Notes: generated from the letters alone by a model not told the origin. Counted from the stretch's first letter, positions 40,736-50,514 are shown. The stretch is 64,000 nucleotides of DNA from Bacillota bacterium (GCA_023421955.1 JAEZSE010000046.1:185113-249112); one strand, 5' to 3'. Made by a program: numbers and translations.

Positions 40736-43700
40736 TCACTGCCCGCTAGCCACATAATCGGCCATCTTCATGGAAACAAGCCGAGAAATCCCCTTCTCCT
40801 CCATGGTGACGCCATATATGGCATTGCTGGCTTCCATCGTGCCCTTGCGGTGTGTCACCACAACGAACTGGGTGCGGTCGGTATAGCCGTTGAGGTAGTT
40901 GGCAAAGCGCTTCACGTTCACATCATCCAGTGCAGCCTCGATTTCATCGAGCACACAGAACGGTGACGGATTGAGTTTCAGCATCGCGAACAGCAGCGAG
41001 ATGGCGGTGAGAGCCTTCTCCCCGCCGGAAAGCAGAGAGAGCAGCTGGAGCTGCTTGCCTGGCGGCTGGGCGACAATCTCAATTCCAGAGTTCAGCAGAT
41101 CGCTCTCGTCTTTGAGCACCAGTTTTGCCATCCCACCGCCGAACATCTCGGTGAAGGTTTCGGAGAAGTAACCGTTGAGCAGGTTGAACTGCTCACGAAA
41201 GCGTTTCTCCATCTTTTCAGAAAGCTCGGTGATGATAGCCACCAGGTCGAATTCTGCCTTTCGGAGGTCACCCATCTGCTTTTGGAAGTCCTCATATCGG
41301 GTTTTCATCGATACATAATCTTCAATGGCATTGACATTTATATTGCCCATCGCCCGGATCCGCTCACGGATCTCACTAATGCGTTTGGTCGCGCCTGTTG
41401 ATTCAAAATCCGCGCGCTTGTGCTTTTGAGACGTGGCCCAGGTGAGCTCATACGTATCCCAGATGCGGTTCTGCATGTTTTCCAGGTCGGCTTCGATACG
41501 ACCGGTCTGGCCTTGCAGCTTAGCCTGCTGCTCGCGGAGTTCATCAAGCCCATGCCGCTGCTCCTGCACTGCCTGCTCCAGGGCGATGCGTCGCTGTCGC
41601 AAACCATTGCGCTCCTCTTCCACGGCGTGCAGCCGGGTTTCGGCAGCAGATCGCTCCTCCGACTTGTCCTGACGGCCCGTTGTGCTGGCAGTCAAGGCTT
41701 CTTCCTCGTGGCGGGCAGCTTGTTCGTGCCCTTCCTGCTCTTTACGGGCTGATTCTGCTTGCGCAGTAAGGTAGTCGGCTTCGCGCTTTAAACGCCGTAG
41801 GTCGCTTTCCAGCGACTGGCGATGCCGCTCGCCGGTGGCTAGAGTGATCTTCATGGCGTTGGCCTGCTCCTGCAGGTCGTTGTATTGCTCCCGCTGGTCG
41901 TTGATCTGCTGCTGGATACGAATGATTTCCGCGCGGGCTTCTGCGTTGCTTTGCTCCTCGCCGCCCTGGGCACTTTCAATGCCGGCTCGCTCGCGGGCAA
42001 GCTCATCCAGATTGTCCTGCAGTTGCTGGCGTTCCTCATCGATGGCGCGGCGGGATGCTTCCACACGCTCCGCCGCCTGTGCAGCCTTGTCACGGCGCTC
42101 GCGCTCGCGCGTTAGCATCAGTTCAACATCATGGGCTTCCTTGGATAAGCGTTCCAGATCAGCCGCCGCCGCCGCCCCACGAGCCGTAATCTGCTCGGAT
42201 TTGGCAGACAATTCTTTGATCTCAGCTTCGTTGCGCTCCCGCAGCGCCTGCAACTCCTCAAGCTCTGCAGAGCGACCAAGCACGCTGGTGAAACGGCTGC
42301 TCACGCTGCCACCGGTGATGGATCCACCGGGATTGATGATGTCGCCCTGCAGCGTGGCAAACCTGAGGCTGTGGCCACAGGCGCGGGCCATGGCAATGGC
42401 ACTGTCCATATCGTCGGCAATCACAATACGACCCAGAAGGTTTTGCACAATATCCTTATAGCGGGAATCGAACTTCACAAGCTCGCTGGCCACACCCACG
42501 CAGCCCTTGATCTTCAAAACAGATTGTTGCTCCTGAGCATTCAATGTCCTGCCCCGGATGGCTGAAACCGGCAGGAAAGTGGCGCGGCCATAATTGTTTT
42601 GCCGAAGGTGGTTCACCAGTGCCTTGGCATCTTCTTCGGTGGGTGTGACGATGTTTTGCATTGCAGGGCCCAGCGCCATTTCCACGGCGCGGACCAGCAT
42701 GGAAGGCACCTCGATCATCTCGCCGATCACGCCCTCCACGCGGGCATTGAGATTGGCGTTGCTGCGGCAATCCACCAGCAGGCGCTTCACTGCCTCGGCA
42801 TAGCCGCCATAATCCCGCTTCATCGCCTGGAGCATGTTGATTCGAGTAGCTGTGGCCAGCACGCGCTCGCGCACCTTGGTGATGCTGTCGTCAATTTCCT
42901 TCTTGGCAGCCGCCAAGTCGCGCACCTTTTGGGCAGCTTCTCCGCTTTCCCGCTTTTTTTGTGTAGCTTCGGCCTCCAGCCTGCTCACTGTTTCGCTGAT
43001 CTCACCGGCGGCATCCTGCACCAGTGCCGTTTCACGGTCCAGTGATTGCAGGGAGCCATCCAGTTGGCGCAGGCGGTTACGGATGCCCTCGTCCATGGCA
43101 TTGAGGCGGGCCAACGCACTTTTGATGTCACCGATCTTGTTCAGGCGGGCCATCATTGCTGATTTGCGTTCCTCCGCCTGTTCCTCATCCTCTTTGAGCT
43201 GCCTGCCCATTTCAGTCAGTCGGCTCTCCAGATCACTTAAATGGCTTAGACCATCCTGCCCTTCGGTCTGTTGGCGTTTGATTTCCTCCTGAAGCCTGGC
43301 AGCATCGGCAAGGAGAACGTCGGACTTTTCCTCTGCCTGCGCCGCCTCGCCGGATAGGCGCAGTGCTTCTCGAGTGAGGTTGGCAATGCGCTCCACTGCC
43401 AGATTGTGTTCGCCCTCCCGCCTCTGCTCCTCAGCGATGAACGCGGTGATTTCATCCCGGATTCGTCCGGCAACGTCTTCCAGCCGGTCCATCTCAGCAG
43501 TGTTGCTGCGAAGCTGTTCCTCGTCTCGTGCGATGGCGGCAGCCATTGCAGTTATTTTGCCCTCAGCCAACACGCCTTGCTCCTTCATGGCCTCCAGCTT
43601 GGCCTTGGCCCGGTCATATTGCAGCAGGAACTGGTTCACATCCAGATCCTTCAGCTCTGCACTCAGCTCCAGGTATTCGCGGGCTGTCTCGCTTTGCTGG

Positions 43701-44317
43701 CGCATGGGTTCCAACTGGTTGCCGATTTCAGAGGCAATGTCATTGATACGCTGCAAGTTGTTGCGTGTGTTTTCCAGGCGGCGCTCGGCTTCTTCCTTGC
43801 GCACGCGGAACTTCATAATTCCTGCTGACTCATGGAATGCGCCGCGGCGGTCTTCCGGGCGGCTGTTGATGATCTCGGCGATCTGGCCCTGGCCCACAAT
43901 GGAATAGCCATCTTTGCCCACGCCGGTGTCGCGAAACAGATCCACAACATCCTTAAGTCGGCAGCTTTGCTTGTTTACATAATATTCGCTCTCGCCGGAG
44001 CGGAAAATGCGCCGGGTTATTGTGACCTCTGAATAGGCCACAGGCAGCTGACCGCCGGCGTTGTCGATCGTGAGATTTACCTCACAAAAAGAAAGGGCCT
44101 TGCGCTTGGAGGTGCCGTTGAAAATGATGTCTTCCATCCGGGCGCCGCGCAGCACCCTGGCATTTTGCTCGCCCAGCACCCAGCGAACGGCATCGCCGAT
44201 GTTGCTTTTTCCGGAGCCGTTGGGGCCGACAATGGCGGTGATGCCATCGTCGAACTGGATTTCTATTTTATCGGCAAACGATTTGAAGCCGAAGATTTCA
44301 AGCTTTTTCAGGCGCAC
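40736..44317 (-). CDS. smc: chromosome segregation ATPase SMC
   Basis: 1193 residues. Head: Walker A GPNGSGKSNIGDAVRWVLG near residue 32. Two long coiled coils (about 170-500 and 680-1010) flank a hinge (about 520-640, with GVIGEMIEVPSMLVRAVEM). C-terminal head: signature LLSGGEKALTAISLLFA and Walker B FCVLDEIEAALDDVNV. Starts with GTG at 44317, overlapping the end of rnc by 20 bases. Works with ScpA/ScpB (not here). The acpP-rnc-smc-ftsY order is the usual Bacillota one. Confidence 0.97.
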   Translation of the reverse strand: MRLKKLEIFGFKSFADKIEIQFDDGITAIVGPNGSGKSNIGDAVRWVLGEQNARVLRGARMEDIIFNGTSKRKALSFCEVNLTIDNAGGQLPVAYSEVTITRRIFRSGESEYYVNKQSCRLKDVVDLFRDTGVGKDGYSIVGQGQIAEIINSRPEDRRGAFHESAGIMKFRVRKEEAERRLENTRNNLQRINDIASEIGNQLEPMRQQSETAREYLELSAELKDLDVNQFLLQYDRAKAKLEAMKEQGVLAEGKITAMAAAIARDEEQLRSNTAEMDRLEDVAGRIRDEITAFIAEEQRREGEHNLAVERIANLTREALRLSGEAAQAEEKSDVLLADAARLQEEIKRQQTEGQDGLSHLSDLESRLTEMGRQLKEDEEQAEERKSAMMARLNKIGDIKSALARLNAMDEGIRNRLRQLDGSLQSLDRETALVQDAAGEISETVSRLEAEATQKKRESGEAAQKVRDLAAAKKEIDDSITKVRERVLATATRINMLQAMKRDYGGYAEAVKRLLVDCRSNANLNARVEGVIGEMIEVPSMLVRAVEMALGPAMQNIVTPTEEDAKALVNHLRQNNYGRATFLPVSAIRGRTLNAQEQQSVLKIKGCVGVASELVKFDSRYKDIVQNLLGRIVIADDMDSAIAMARACGHSLRFATLQGDIINPGGSITGGSVSSRFTSVLGRSAELEELQALRERNEAEIKELSAKSEQITARGAAAAADLERLSKEAHDVELMLTRERERRDKAAQAAERVEASRRAIDEERQQLQDNLDELARERAGIESAQGGEEQSNAEARAEIIRIQQQINDQREQYNDLQEQANAMKITLATGERHRQSLESDLRRLKREADYLTAQAESARKEQEGHEQAARHEEEALTASTTGRQDKSEERSAAETRLHAVEEERNGLRQRRIALEQAVQEQRHGLDELREQQAKLQGQTGRIEADLENMQNRIWDTYELTWATSQKHKRADFESTGATKRISEIRERIRAMGNINVNAIEDYVSMKTRYEDFQKQMGDLRKAEFDLVAIITELSEKMEKRFREQFNLLNGYFSETFTEMFGGGMAKLVLKDESDLLNSGIEIVAQPPGKQLQLLSLLSGGEKALTAISLLFAMLKLNPSPFCVLDEIEAALDDVNVKRFANYLNGYTDRTQFVVVTHRKGTMEASNAIYGVTMEEKGISRLVSMKMADYVASGQ

Positions 44318-45047
44318 GTTGTGACTTCCCGCTTTCTTCCCGGCCCTCGGTCAGCGCGGCAAGTGCTTTGCCGGCTGCATCCTGTTGAGCCTCCTTTTTG
44401 CTTTTCCCCGTGCCTTGCGCCAACCGGTTGCCATCCACCAGCACAGACATGGTAAATGTTCTGGCGTGTGGCTCTCCGGCAGCTTCATCCAACACATACT
44501 CAATACGGGCTTCTCCGTTTTGCTGCACCAGCTCCTGCAAACGGGTTTTATGGTCGGCTTGAAATCCTTCAGTGGCTGCCTGCTCAATGCTGCCTATCAG
44601 CCGGGGAAGGATGAATCCGGAAGCAGCTGCCAAACCGGCATCCAGATAGATCGCTGCGATGATCGCTTCAATGGCGTCGGAGAGGATGGAGGCGTTTTTT
44701 GCCTCTCCTGCCCTATCCATGCCACGACCCAACAGCACAAGCCCCGGCAACCCGATTTCCATGCCAACTTGGGCCAGTGACGGCTCAGACACCACCGATG
44801 CCTTGATTTTGGACATGCCGCCCTCAGCCATTTGTGGGTAAGCGCGGTATAGATGGTCGCTCACAATCATGCCAAGCACAGAGTCACCCAAAAACTCCAA
44901 CCGCTCATTGCAAGTGAGATTGGGCGATTCATGCGAGCGGGAGGCATGCGTCAATGCCTCCCCCGCCAATTCTTTGTTTTGAAAGGTATACCCGATCCGC
45001 GCTTCCAGGGCGGCCACATCCGCCGTCCCGATGGTCTTTTTATGCAT
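44298..45047 (-). CDS. rnc: ribonuclease III
   Basis: Cuts double-stranded RNA, including rRNA precursors. 249 residues: catalytic motif NERLEFLGDSVLGMIVSDHL near 43-62, second-metal region LSDAIEAIIAAIYLDAGL, and a C-terminal dsRNA-binding domain (HKTRLQELVQQNGEARIEYV; GTGKSKKEAQQDAAGKAL). It follows acpP with 4 bases between and overlaps smc. Confidence 0.96.
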   Translation of the reverse strand: MHKKTIGTADVAALEARIGYTFQNKELAGEALTHASRSHESPNLTCNERLEFLGDSVLGMIVSDHLYRAYPQMAEGGMSKIKASVVSEPSLAQVGMEIGLPGLVLLGRGMDRAGEAKNASILSDAIEAIIAAIYLDAGLAAASGFILPRLIGSIEQAATEGFQADHKTRLQELVQQNGEARIEYVLDEAAGEPHARTFTMSVLVDGNRLAQGTGKSKKEAQQDAAGKALAALTEGREESGKSQRAPEKA

Positions 45048-45051
45048 CCGA

Positions 45052-45282
45052 TTACTTCTTGTGTTCCTCGATGTATTTCACAGCGTCGCCCACCGTCTTG
45101 ATTTTCTCCAGATCTTCATAAGGAAATTCCATATTGAACTCGGTTTCCAGGTTCATGATGATGCCCACCACTTCCACCGAATCGGCCTTCAGGTCTTCGT
45201 TGAGTTTGGCCTCCATTGTGACCTTTGCCGGATCCACTTCCAGTTGCTGGGTGATGATTTCCTTCACTTTTTCAAACACCAT
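45052..45282 (-). CDS. acpP: acyl carrier protein
   Basis: 76 residues. Phosphopantetheine attachment serine is in NEDLKADSVEVVGIIMNLE; the usual DSLD is DSVE here, a conservative change. The start at 45282 (MVFEKVKEII) follows GAGGAGG by 8 bases; the frame is open to 45303. Sits between plsX and rnc as is common. Confidence 0.96.
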   Translation of the reverse strand: MVFEKVKEIITQQLEVDPAKVTMEAKLNEDLKADSVEVVGIIMNLETEFNMEFPYEDLEKIKTVGDAVKYIEEHKK

Positions 45283-45337
45283 GGGTCTAGCCTCCTCATT
45301 CATCCTGTATTGATATGGGAATCGGCGGATCCCGCCG

Positions 45338-46339
45338 TTATTCGCTTTCCAGCGCCGAGATCAGCGACTGGCGGATGCTGCCCACCACATCGCGCTCCAC
45401 AGCGGTCTTGGCCTGCCTCAAAGCGCTTTCAAAGCTGCGGGCATTGGATGAACCGTGGGCCTTTACCGCCACACCGTCGATGCCCAACAGCAGTGCGCCG
45501 CCATACTCGGTATAATCCATTTTCGCTTTCACACTTTTAAAGCCCTTTTTCAGCACTGCCGCAGCCAGTTTGCGGGGGGCACTTGCGGTGAGCTCAGCCT
45601 TCAGCAACGTAAACAAAAAGCCGGCTACTCCTTCGGCGGTCTTCAAAAAGATGTTGCCGGCAAACCCATCGCTCACGATCACGTCCACGTCACCGTCCAG
45701 CGCGTCACGGCCTTCCACATTGCCCTTGAAGTTGAGCGAAGACGCCTTCAGCAGTTGGTGGGCTTCCTTATACACAGCATTGCCCTTTTCCTCTTCAGCA
45801 CCGATGTTGAGCAGCCCGATGCGGGGTTTTTCCACGCCCATCACCTTGTTCATATAGATGCCGCCCATTTGGCCGAACTGCACCAGAAACTCCGGCTTGC
45901 AATCAGCGTTGGCACCGCAGTCGATCAGCATGGCGCAACCGGTCATCGTGGGCAGGATCGGGGCCAATGCTGGCCGCTGGATCCCCTTTATGCGGCCCAC
46001 CCCAAACAGCGCGCCGGACATGAACGCCCCTGTGCTACCGGCGGACACACAAGCATCCACCTTCTTCTGTTTCAGAAAGTCAAGCGCCACAATCATGGAG
46101 GAGTTCTTCTTCTTGCGGATGGCAGTGAGCGGGTCCTCACCGGTCTCAATCACCTCATCAGTATGCACGATGGTGAGGCGCGAGACCACCTTCTCAGGCA
46201 AGTGGGCGCGGATTTCCGCTTCACGGCCGACCAGTGTGATTTCCAGATCAGTATGATGCTCCAGCGCCTGAAGTGACCCCTTGATGATTTCAACCGGCGC
46301 GTGATCGCCGCCCATCGCGTCTACGGTTATTCTTACCAA
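45338..46339 (-). CDS. plsX: phosphate acyltransferase PlsX
   Basis: Makes acyl-phosphate from acyl-ACP for phospholipid synthesis. 333 residues: MVRITVDAMGGDHAPVEIIK at the start, KKNSSMIVALDFLKQ, DACVSAGSTGAFMSGA, and NIGAEEEKGN. Starts with TTG at 46339; AAGGATGAG upstream is a weak ribosome site. First gene of the plsX-acpP-rnc-smc unit, behind a good promoter. Confidence 0.96.
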   Translation of the reverse strand: MVRITVDAMGGDHAPVEIIKGSLQALEHHTDLEITLVGREAEIRAHLPEKVVSRLTIVHTDEVIETGEDPLTAIRKKKNSSMIVALDFLKQKKVDACVSAGSTGAFMSGALFGVGRIKGIQRPALAPILPTMTGCAMLIDCGANADCKPEFLVQFGQMGGIYMNKVMGVEKPRIGLLNIGAEEEKGNAVYKEAHQLLKASSLNFKGNVEGRDALDGDVDVIVSDGFAGNIFLKTAEGVAGFLFTLLKAELTASAPRKLAAAVLKKGFKSVKAKMDYTEYGGALLLGIDGVAVKAHGSSNARSFESALRQAKTAVERDVVGSIRQSLISALESE

Positions 46340-46538
46340 GTTTTCTCATCCTTTGCGTATGATGATAAATAATACCAAACAGTAGTATAACGAAAACACA
46401 GGTGCAATGCAACAACAGATCCGCATGGATCCTGTATGTGTTTGGCATATTTAGTGATAGGCTTGCTCCATATCCACAACCGGTTGATTGTGTAGGCATT
46501 CAGGGAGTAAGAGTGAACCCTATGAAATTCTTCCGCCA
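46340..46538. promoter_or_regulatory. plsX upstream region with promoter
   Basis: Minus strand TTGCAT (46412-46407), 17-base spacer, TATACT (46389-46384). An imperfect inverted repeat, ATAATAC / GTAGTAT, lies at 46371-46388 over the -10 box and start site. The rest, to the MFS stop at 46539, has a 10-base palindrome CAACCGGTTG at 46478-46487 and no gene. Confidence 0.65.
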
Positions 46539-47771
46539 TCATGCCTGGGCGGTTTGCTCCGACTCTAACTGGGCAGGTTTCTTCCCCGGCACCAAAAAAC
46601 AAAGGGCTGTATAAATCAAGCCAATGCCTGCACCGGCAGCAAACACCCACTCATGGCCCACAGTGGTCCAGATGATGCCGCCCAGGAAGGGCCCAATCAC
46701 GCTGGCCACATGATCCATGCTCACGCCCACAGACAGTGTGGGCATGATCTCGTTGGGATCATCGGCAGTGTGCTTGACAAAGATGTCGCGCCCCATCAGT
46801 GTGGACTGCGTGAGGCGGTCAATGTAGCTTAGCGCCAGCAGCACAAGCACCACCAGAGAATCGCCGACCGGCAGGTTGCACAGAAAAATATAACTCACAT
46901 AAATTGCAGTGCAGATGATCCCGCCGCCCACCAAAAGCTTGCGCTCACCGAATTTATCAATCAGGTGGCCCATGAACGGGTTGAAGAAAAACACCGTGGC
47001 AGAGCCGATGATTGCCAGCAAGGTCATCGTGGAAGCCGGCTGCATGAAGGTCTTGACCAGCAGCCATGGCGCAAACACGAGGTATATCTGCTTGCGGAAC
47101 CCGCTGATGAAGCTGATCAGGTAATACAGTGTGTATTTCTTTCTAAGCAGTATCCTGGTTTTGGACAAGCTCTCTCCTGCTTTTCGGGTGCGCATGAAAA
47201 ACAGCGCGACACCGGCGCAGAACGCCATGGCAGCTCCCAAAACAAAATAGAGACGGTAGCTTTGCGGATTGGCGCCTTTCAGAATCAGCATGATCGGCAG
47301 ACTGGCCATGATATAGAAGATCGTGGTGGTCGCATCCATCAACCCGATCACCCGGCCCTCATATCCATGGTTGGCCACGGTGATGCCGATGCTGTTTCTG
47401 AGCGGCATGAAAATATGGTCGCCCAGACTGACCACAACCATGTAGACCACAAGCGCCGGGCTGAACGATGTGGTGAGCATACCAACCAACAGCAGGCCGC
47501 CGGCCCTGATAATCATCGCCAGCGTGCCCATGCGGCCGATGGTAAGGAAAGAAAGCGCCGCGATGATCAGCATCATCAGAAGCCCCGGCGTCTCGCGGAA
47601 GGGCTCCAGTACGTTCATCCTCTGGTGGTCGGTCAGGCCGATGTCTTTGTAAAAGTTGTTCCAGATGTTCTCGGAAAAGCCGGATGACAGGCCAATGAAC
47701 GCCACGGCGACGAACAACAGCACAACCTCTCGCAGCATGGACTTGTTGAAGATGCTGTCACGCTTGAACAT
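46539..47771 (-). CDS. major facilitator superfamily transporter
   Basis: 410 residues with about 12 membrane helices (first LREVVLLFVAVAFIGLSSGF). A cytoplasmic loop at the middle is basic (FFMRTRKAGESLSKTRILLRKK in outline), and a typical MFS loop motif is seen in GHLIDKFGERKLLVGGG. No substrate clue. The start at 47771 is supported by AGGGGGC; the frame opens at 47807 but overlaps prfC regulatory space. It follows prfC by 39 bases and may share its transcript. Confidence 0.85.
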   Translation of the reverse strand: MFKRDSIFNKSMLREVVLLFVAVAFIGLSSGFSENIWNNFYKDIGLTDHQRMNVLEPFRETPGLLMMLIIAALSFLTIGRMGTLAMIIRAGGLLLVGMLTTSFSPALVVYMVVVSLGDHIFMPLRNSIGITVANHGYEGRVIGLMDATTTIFYIMASLPIMLILKGANPQSYRLYFVLGAAMAFCAGVALFFMRTRKAGESLSKTRILLRKKYTLYYLISFISGFRKQIYLVFAPWLLVKTFMQPASTMTLLAIIGSATVFFFNPFMGHLIDKFGERKLLVGGGIICTAIYVSYIFLCNLPVGDSLVVLVLLALSYIDRLTQSTLMGRDIFVKHTADDPNEIMPTLSVGVSMDHVASVIGPFLGGIIWTTVGHEWVFAAGAGIGLIYTALCFLVPGKKPAQLESEQTAQA

Positions 47772-47810
47772 GAATTGCCCCCTACTCCCCTTGTCGCGTC
47801 GCGACATCTC

Positions 47811-49424
47811 TTATTGTTCCACCGCCCAAACCATTGTTGCGGTGTCGGAAAGCTGTAAGCCTTTGTTGTGGTCTTCCGCCCAAGTGATCGACCAGGTGTT
47901 TTCAAACAGCAGAACAGGCCTTCCGGCGGCATCTTCCGCCCGCAGCGTGGTGCTGGTGAGATTGAGCCTGGAAAGATCCTCCACGCCGGACACCCAGCGC
48001 ACAAAGCGGTAATTGAGGCGCTCGGTGCGCAGCTCAACACCGTACTCACCCTTGAGGCGGAATTCCAGCACGTCAAACTGCAGCAAGCCAACCACGCCAA
48101 CGATCAGCTCCTGCCTACCGATGTCGGTCTGCCGGAACACTTGAATTGCTCCTTCTTCGGAAAGCTGGCTTACACCCTTGACAAACTGCTTGCGCTTCAT
48201 CGTATCCATACTGGTCACGCGGGCGAAGTTTTCCGGCGCGAACATCGGGATGCCGTCAAAAGTGAAGCGTTTTCCCATTGTGAGCGTGTCGCCGATGTGG
48301 AACACACCGGGGTCAAACAGGCCGATGATGTCGCCGGGCCAGGCCTCGTCCACCGCCTCGCGCTCCTTGGCCATAAACTGCTGTGGCTGGGCCAGACGGA
48401 TGCGCTTGTCGGAATTCACAATCAGCGCCTCCATGCCCTTCTCAAACTTGCCGGAGCAGATGCGCATGAACGCGATGCGGTCACGGTGGGCCGGATTCAT
48501 GTTCGCCTGGATCTTAAATACAAAAGCAGAGAACTCGTCATCTTCCGGTTCCAGGATATCCTCCCCGACCAGGCGGGCAGAGGGCGGCGGCGCCATCTCC
48601 AAGAACTTGCTGAGGAAGCACTCCACACCAAAGTTGTTCATCGCGGAGCCGAAGAACATCGGGCTCAATTGCCCTGCCAGCACCTTGGGCATGTCCAGGT
48701 CTTCGCCGGCACCTTCCAGCAGCAGCAGGTCGTCCAGCAGCCTGTTGGTGTGGTATTGGCCAAGCTTCTGTGCAAACTCAGGGTCGTGGGGGTCACCCTC
48801 CACCGACTCCACCTGTTTGGAGCCATGGGCTTCGCCGCTGTCAAACAGCTCCACGCGATCGCGGTCGCGGTGATAAATGCCCTTAAAATCGCCCTCGGTG
48901 CCAATAGGCCAGTTCACCGGCGAGCAATGGATGCCAAGCACGCTTTCGATTTCGCTCATCAGGTCAAAGGGGTCCTTTGCGGCGCGGTCCATCTTGTTGA
49001 CAAACGTGAAAATCGGGATACCCCGCATGCGGCACACGTGAAACAGTTTGATTGTCTGCGGCTCCACACCTTTTGCACCGTCAATCAGCATCACGGCGCT
49101 GTCGGCCGCCATCAGCGTGCGGAAAGTGTCCTCACTGAAGTCCTGGTGGCCAGGAGTATCCAGGATGTTGATTCGGCATCCGGCATAATCAAACTGCATG
49201 GCACTGGAGGTGACTGAAATGCCCCTCTGCTTTTCGATCTCCATCCAGTCGGAAACGGCGTATTTATTGGCCTTGCGGGCCTTGACCGAGCCGGCCAGGT
49301 GGATCGCGCCGCCATAGAGCAGCAACTTTTCAGTCAATGTGGTCTTGCCGGCGTCTGGGTGGGAGATGATGGCAAAGGTTCTTCGTCTTTTGATCTCAGA
49401 AACGGCATCCTGGGATAATGGCAT
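47811..49424 (-). CDS. prfC: peptide chain release factor 3
   Basis: A GTPase that removes RF1/RF2 from ribosomes after termination. 537 residues: G1 IISHPDAGKTTLTEKLLLYG, G2 RGISVTSSAMQFDYAG, G3 DTPGHQDFSEDT, G4 NKMDRAAKDPFD. The SHPDAGKTT form is specific to RF3 within translational GTPases. ATG at 49424 is preferred to a GTG three codons earlier because GAGGTG lies 10 bases before it. Confidence 0.95.
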   Translation of the reverse strand: MPLSQDAVSEIKRRRTFAIISHPDAGKTTLTEKLLLYGGAIHLAGSVKARKANKYAVSDWMEIEKQRGISVTSSAMQFDYAGCRINILDTPGHQDFSEDTFRTLMAADSAVMLIDGAKGVEPQTIKLFHVCRMRGIPIFTFVNKMDRAAKDPFDLMSEIESVLGIHCSPVNWPIGTEGDFKGIYHRDRDRVELFDSGEAHGSKQVESVEGDPHDPEFAQKLGQYHTNRLLDDLLLLEGAGEDLDMPKVLAGQLSPMFFGSAMNNFGVECFLSKFLEMAPPPSARLVGEDILEPEDDEFSAFVFKIQANMNPAHRDRIAFMRICSGKFEKGMEALIVNSDKRIRLAQPQQFMAKEREAVDEAWPGDIIGLFDPGVFHIGDTLTMGKRFTFDGIPMFAPENFARVTSMDTMKRKQFVKGVSQLSEEGAIQVFRQTDIGRQELIVGVVGLLQFDVLEFRLKGEYGVELRTERLNYRFVRWVSGVEDLSRLNLTSTTLRAEDAAGRPVLLFENTWSITWAEDHNKGLQLSDTATMVWAVEQ

Positions 49425-49518
49425 GGGAAACACACCTCAATGAACACAATACAGATTATTTTATAAGAGAAGCGGATCGGAAGTCAACAAAGACACAAAC
49501 ATTATTCTCGTGGCAAAA

Positions 49519-49881
49519 TCACTGCCCATCTGGTTTTCGGTAGTACTCCAGCACTTTCATCGCAAACCGTGCGGAGACGGTCGCCGGCCCGCCGCCCATC
49601 TCAATGCCCACGCCGATGGCCTCGATCACCCGCTCCTCAGTGGCCCCCTGCTTTAGTGCCTGCTCAATATGCCACTGCATGCAGGATTCGCAGTTGATCA
49701 CTACAGAAATACCAACTGCGATCAGTTCCTTCTCCATGCGGCCAAGGCTGCCGGCCTCGAACGCTTTTTCCTCGAAGGCGATGAATTTCTGAAACACCTC
49801 TGATTTTTTTAGATAGAATCCGTTGGCAAGCTTTCTGTCCCTGATGATTTTTTCGATTTTCTCGCGGTCTGAAGCGTCCAT
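49519..49881 (-). CDS. carboxymuconolactone-decarboxylase / AhpD-like protein
   Basis: 120 residues. The AhpD-type redox motif is CESCMQWHIEQALKQGAT (CxxC then His three residues later) near residues 63-80, followed by the ERVIEAIGVGIEMGGGPA helix. Members are peroxidase partners or disulphide reductases. The start at 49881 follows GGGAGG; an open frame continuing to 50409 runs antisense to the next gene and is not used. Divergent from the Cys-rich gene at 49957. Confidence 0.82.
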   Translation of the reverse strand: MDASDREKIEKIIRDRKLANGFYLKKSEVFQKFIAFEEKAFEAGSLGRMEKELIAVGISVVINCESCMQWHIEQALKQGATEERVIEAIGVGIEMGGGPATVSARFAMKVLEYYRKPDGQ

Positions 49882-49902
49882 TGATACCTCCCTGGGGTGT
49901 TC

Positions 49903-49921
49903 AACATATGGCAAACATGTT
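49903..49921. promoter_or_regulatory. inverted repeat in the divergent promoter of the AhpD-like and Cys-rich genes
   Basis: AACAT-N9-ATGTT. On the plus strand it abuts an extended -10 (TGTTATTCT, 49918-49926); on the minus strand a TTGCAT / TAACAT pair with a 17-base spacer overlaps it. A shared operator is possible. Confidence 0.4.
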
Positions 49922-49956
49922 ATTCTACTTACCAGAACAATGCAAGGGAGCAGGCC

Positions 49957-50514
49957 ATGACGTTTCTGGAAGCGCTGCAGAAGGCAAAGGTGGAAGAAAC
50001 CATCATCAATCAGATCATGGGTGTGGAGTATCCCCATGACGCCAACCCCAAGCAGGACAACGCCAACTTCATGGCTGCGGCGATGTGCATGTGCGAGGAG
50101 CTGCTGGAGTTTGACAAGATCGCCGAGGTGATGTTTCACCGGGCATGCTGCAAGAGCGGTTTTCGCCTGAACAACGCCAAACAGCTGGCCAAAGAGCATG
50201 GAGACAAGCCTTTGGCAGAAAAGATTGAGCTCCTGGGACAGCTGCAATACATGGGAAAACCCTGGCTTACTGAGGGCGGAGACATCCAAACCGTGGGCAT
50301 CGGCCATATGGATCACTGTCCCTGCTGGAACTTTGCGGGCTGCATGCCGGCAAACGGCCCAATGCCCCTCTCCTACTGCCTGTGCTGCGCCGGGCATTTC
50401 CGATTTCACTATGAAAAGGCGCTGGGGGTGAAGCTCCGGGTGAAGCAGGTTGTGTCGTCCAATATCAACAGTGGGGCGAAAGAGCCGTGTGTGTTTCTAT
50501 ATCAGATTATCTAA
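49957..50514 (+). CDS. cysteine-rich protein of unknown function
   Basis: 185 residues, 12 or more Cys. Clusters include AAMCMCEELL, HRACCKSGF, HMDHCPCWNFAGCMP and LSYCLCCAGHFRFHYEKALG. No signal peptide. The C-terminal part (LRVKQVVSSNINSGAKEPCVF) recalls small clostridial DUF families (possibly DUF6144) but I am not sure. The CPC and CLCC motifs suggest metal or Fe-S binding. Start at 49957 with AAGGGAG upstream. Divergent from the AhpD-like gene; likely co-regulated and redox-related. Confidence 0.65.
   Translation: MTFLEALQKAKVEETIINQIMGVEYPHDANPKQDNANFMAAAMCMCEELLEFDKIAEVMFHRACCKSGFRLNNAKQLAKEHGDKPLAEKIELLGQLQYMGKPWLTEGGDIQTVGIGHMDHCPCWNFAGCMPANGPMPLSYCLCCAGHFRFHYEKALGVKLRVKQVVSSNINSGAKEPCVFLYQII

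Noticed and set aside
46371..46388. FapR operator before plsX
   Set aside because: Only the location fits; the sequence does not match the TTAGTACC-type consensus. It is kept only as an unassigned inverted repeat.
49882..50409. N-terminal extension of the AhpD-like gene
   Set aside because: It is antisense to the Cys-rich gene, and GGGAGG sits just before the ATG at 49881.
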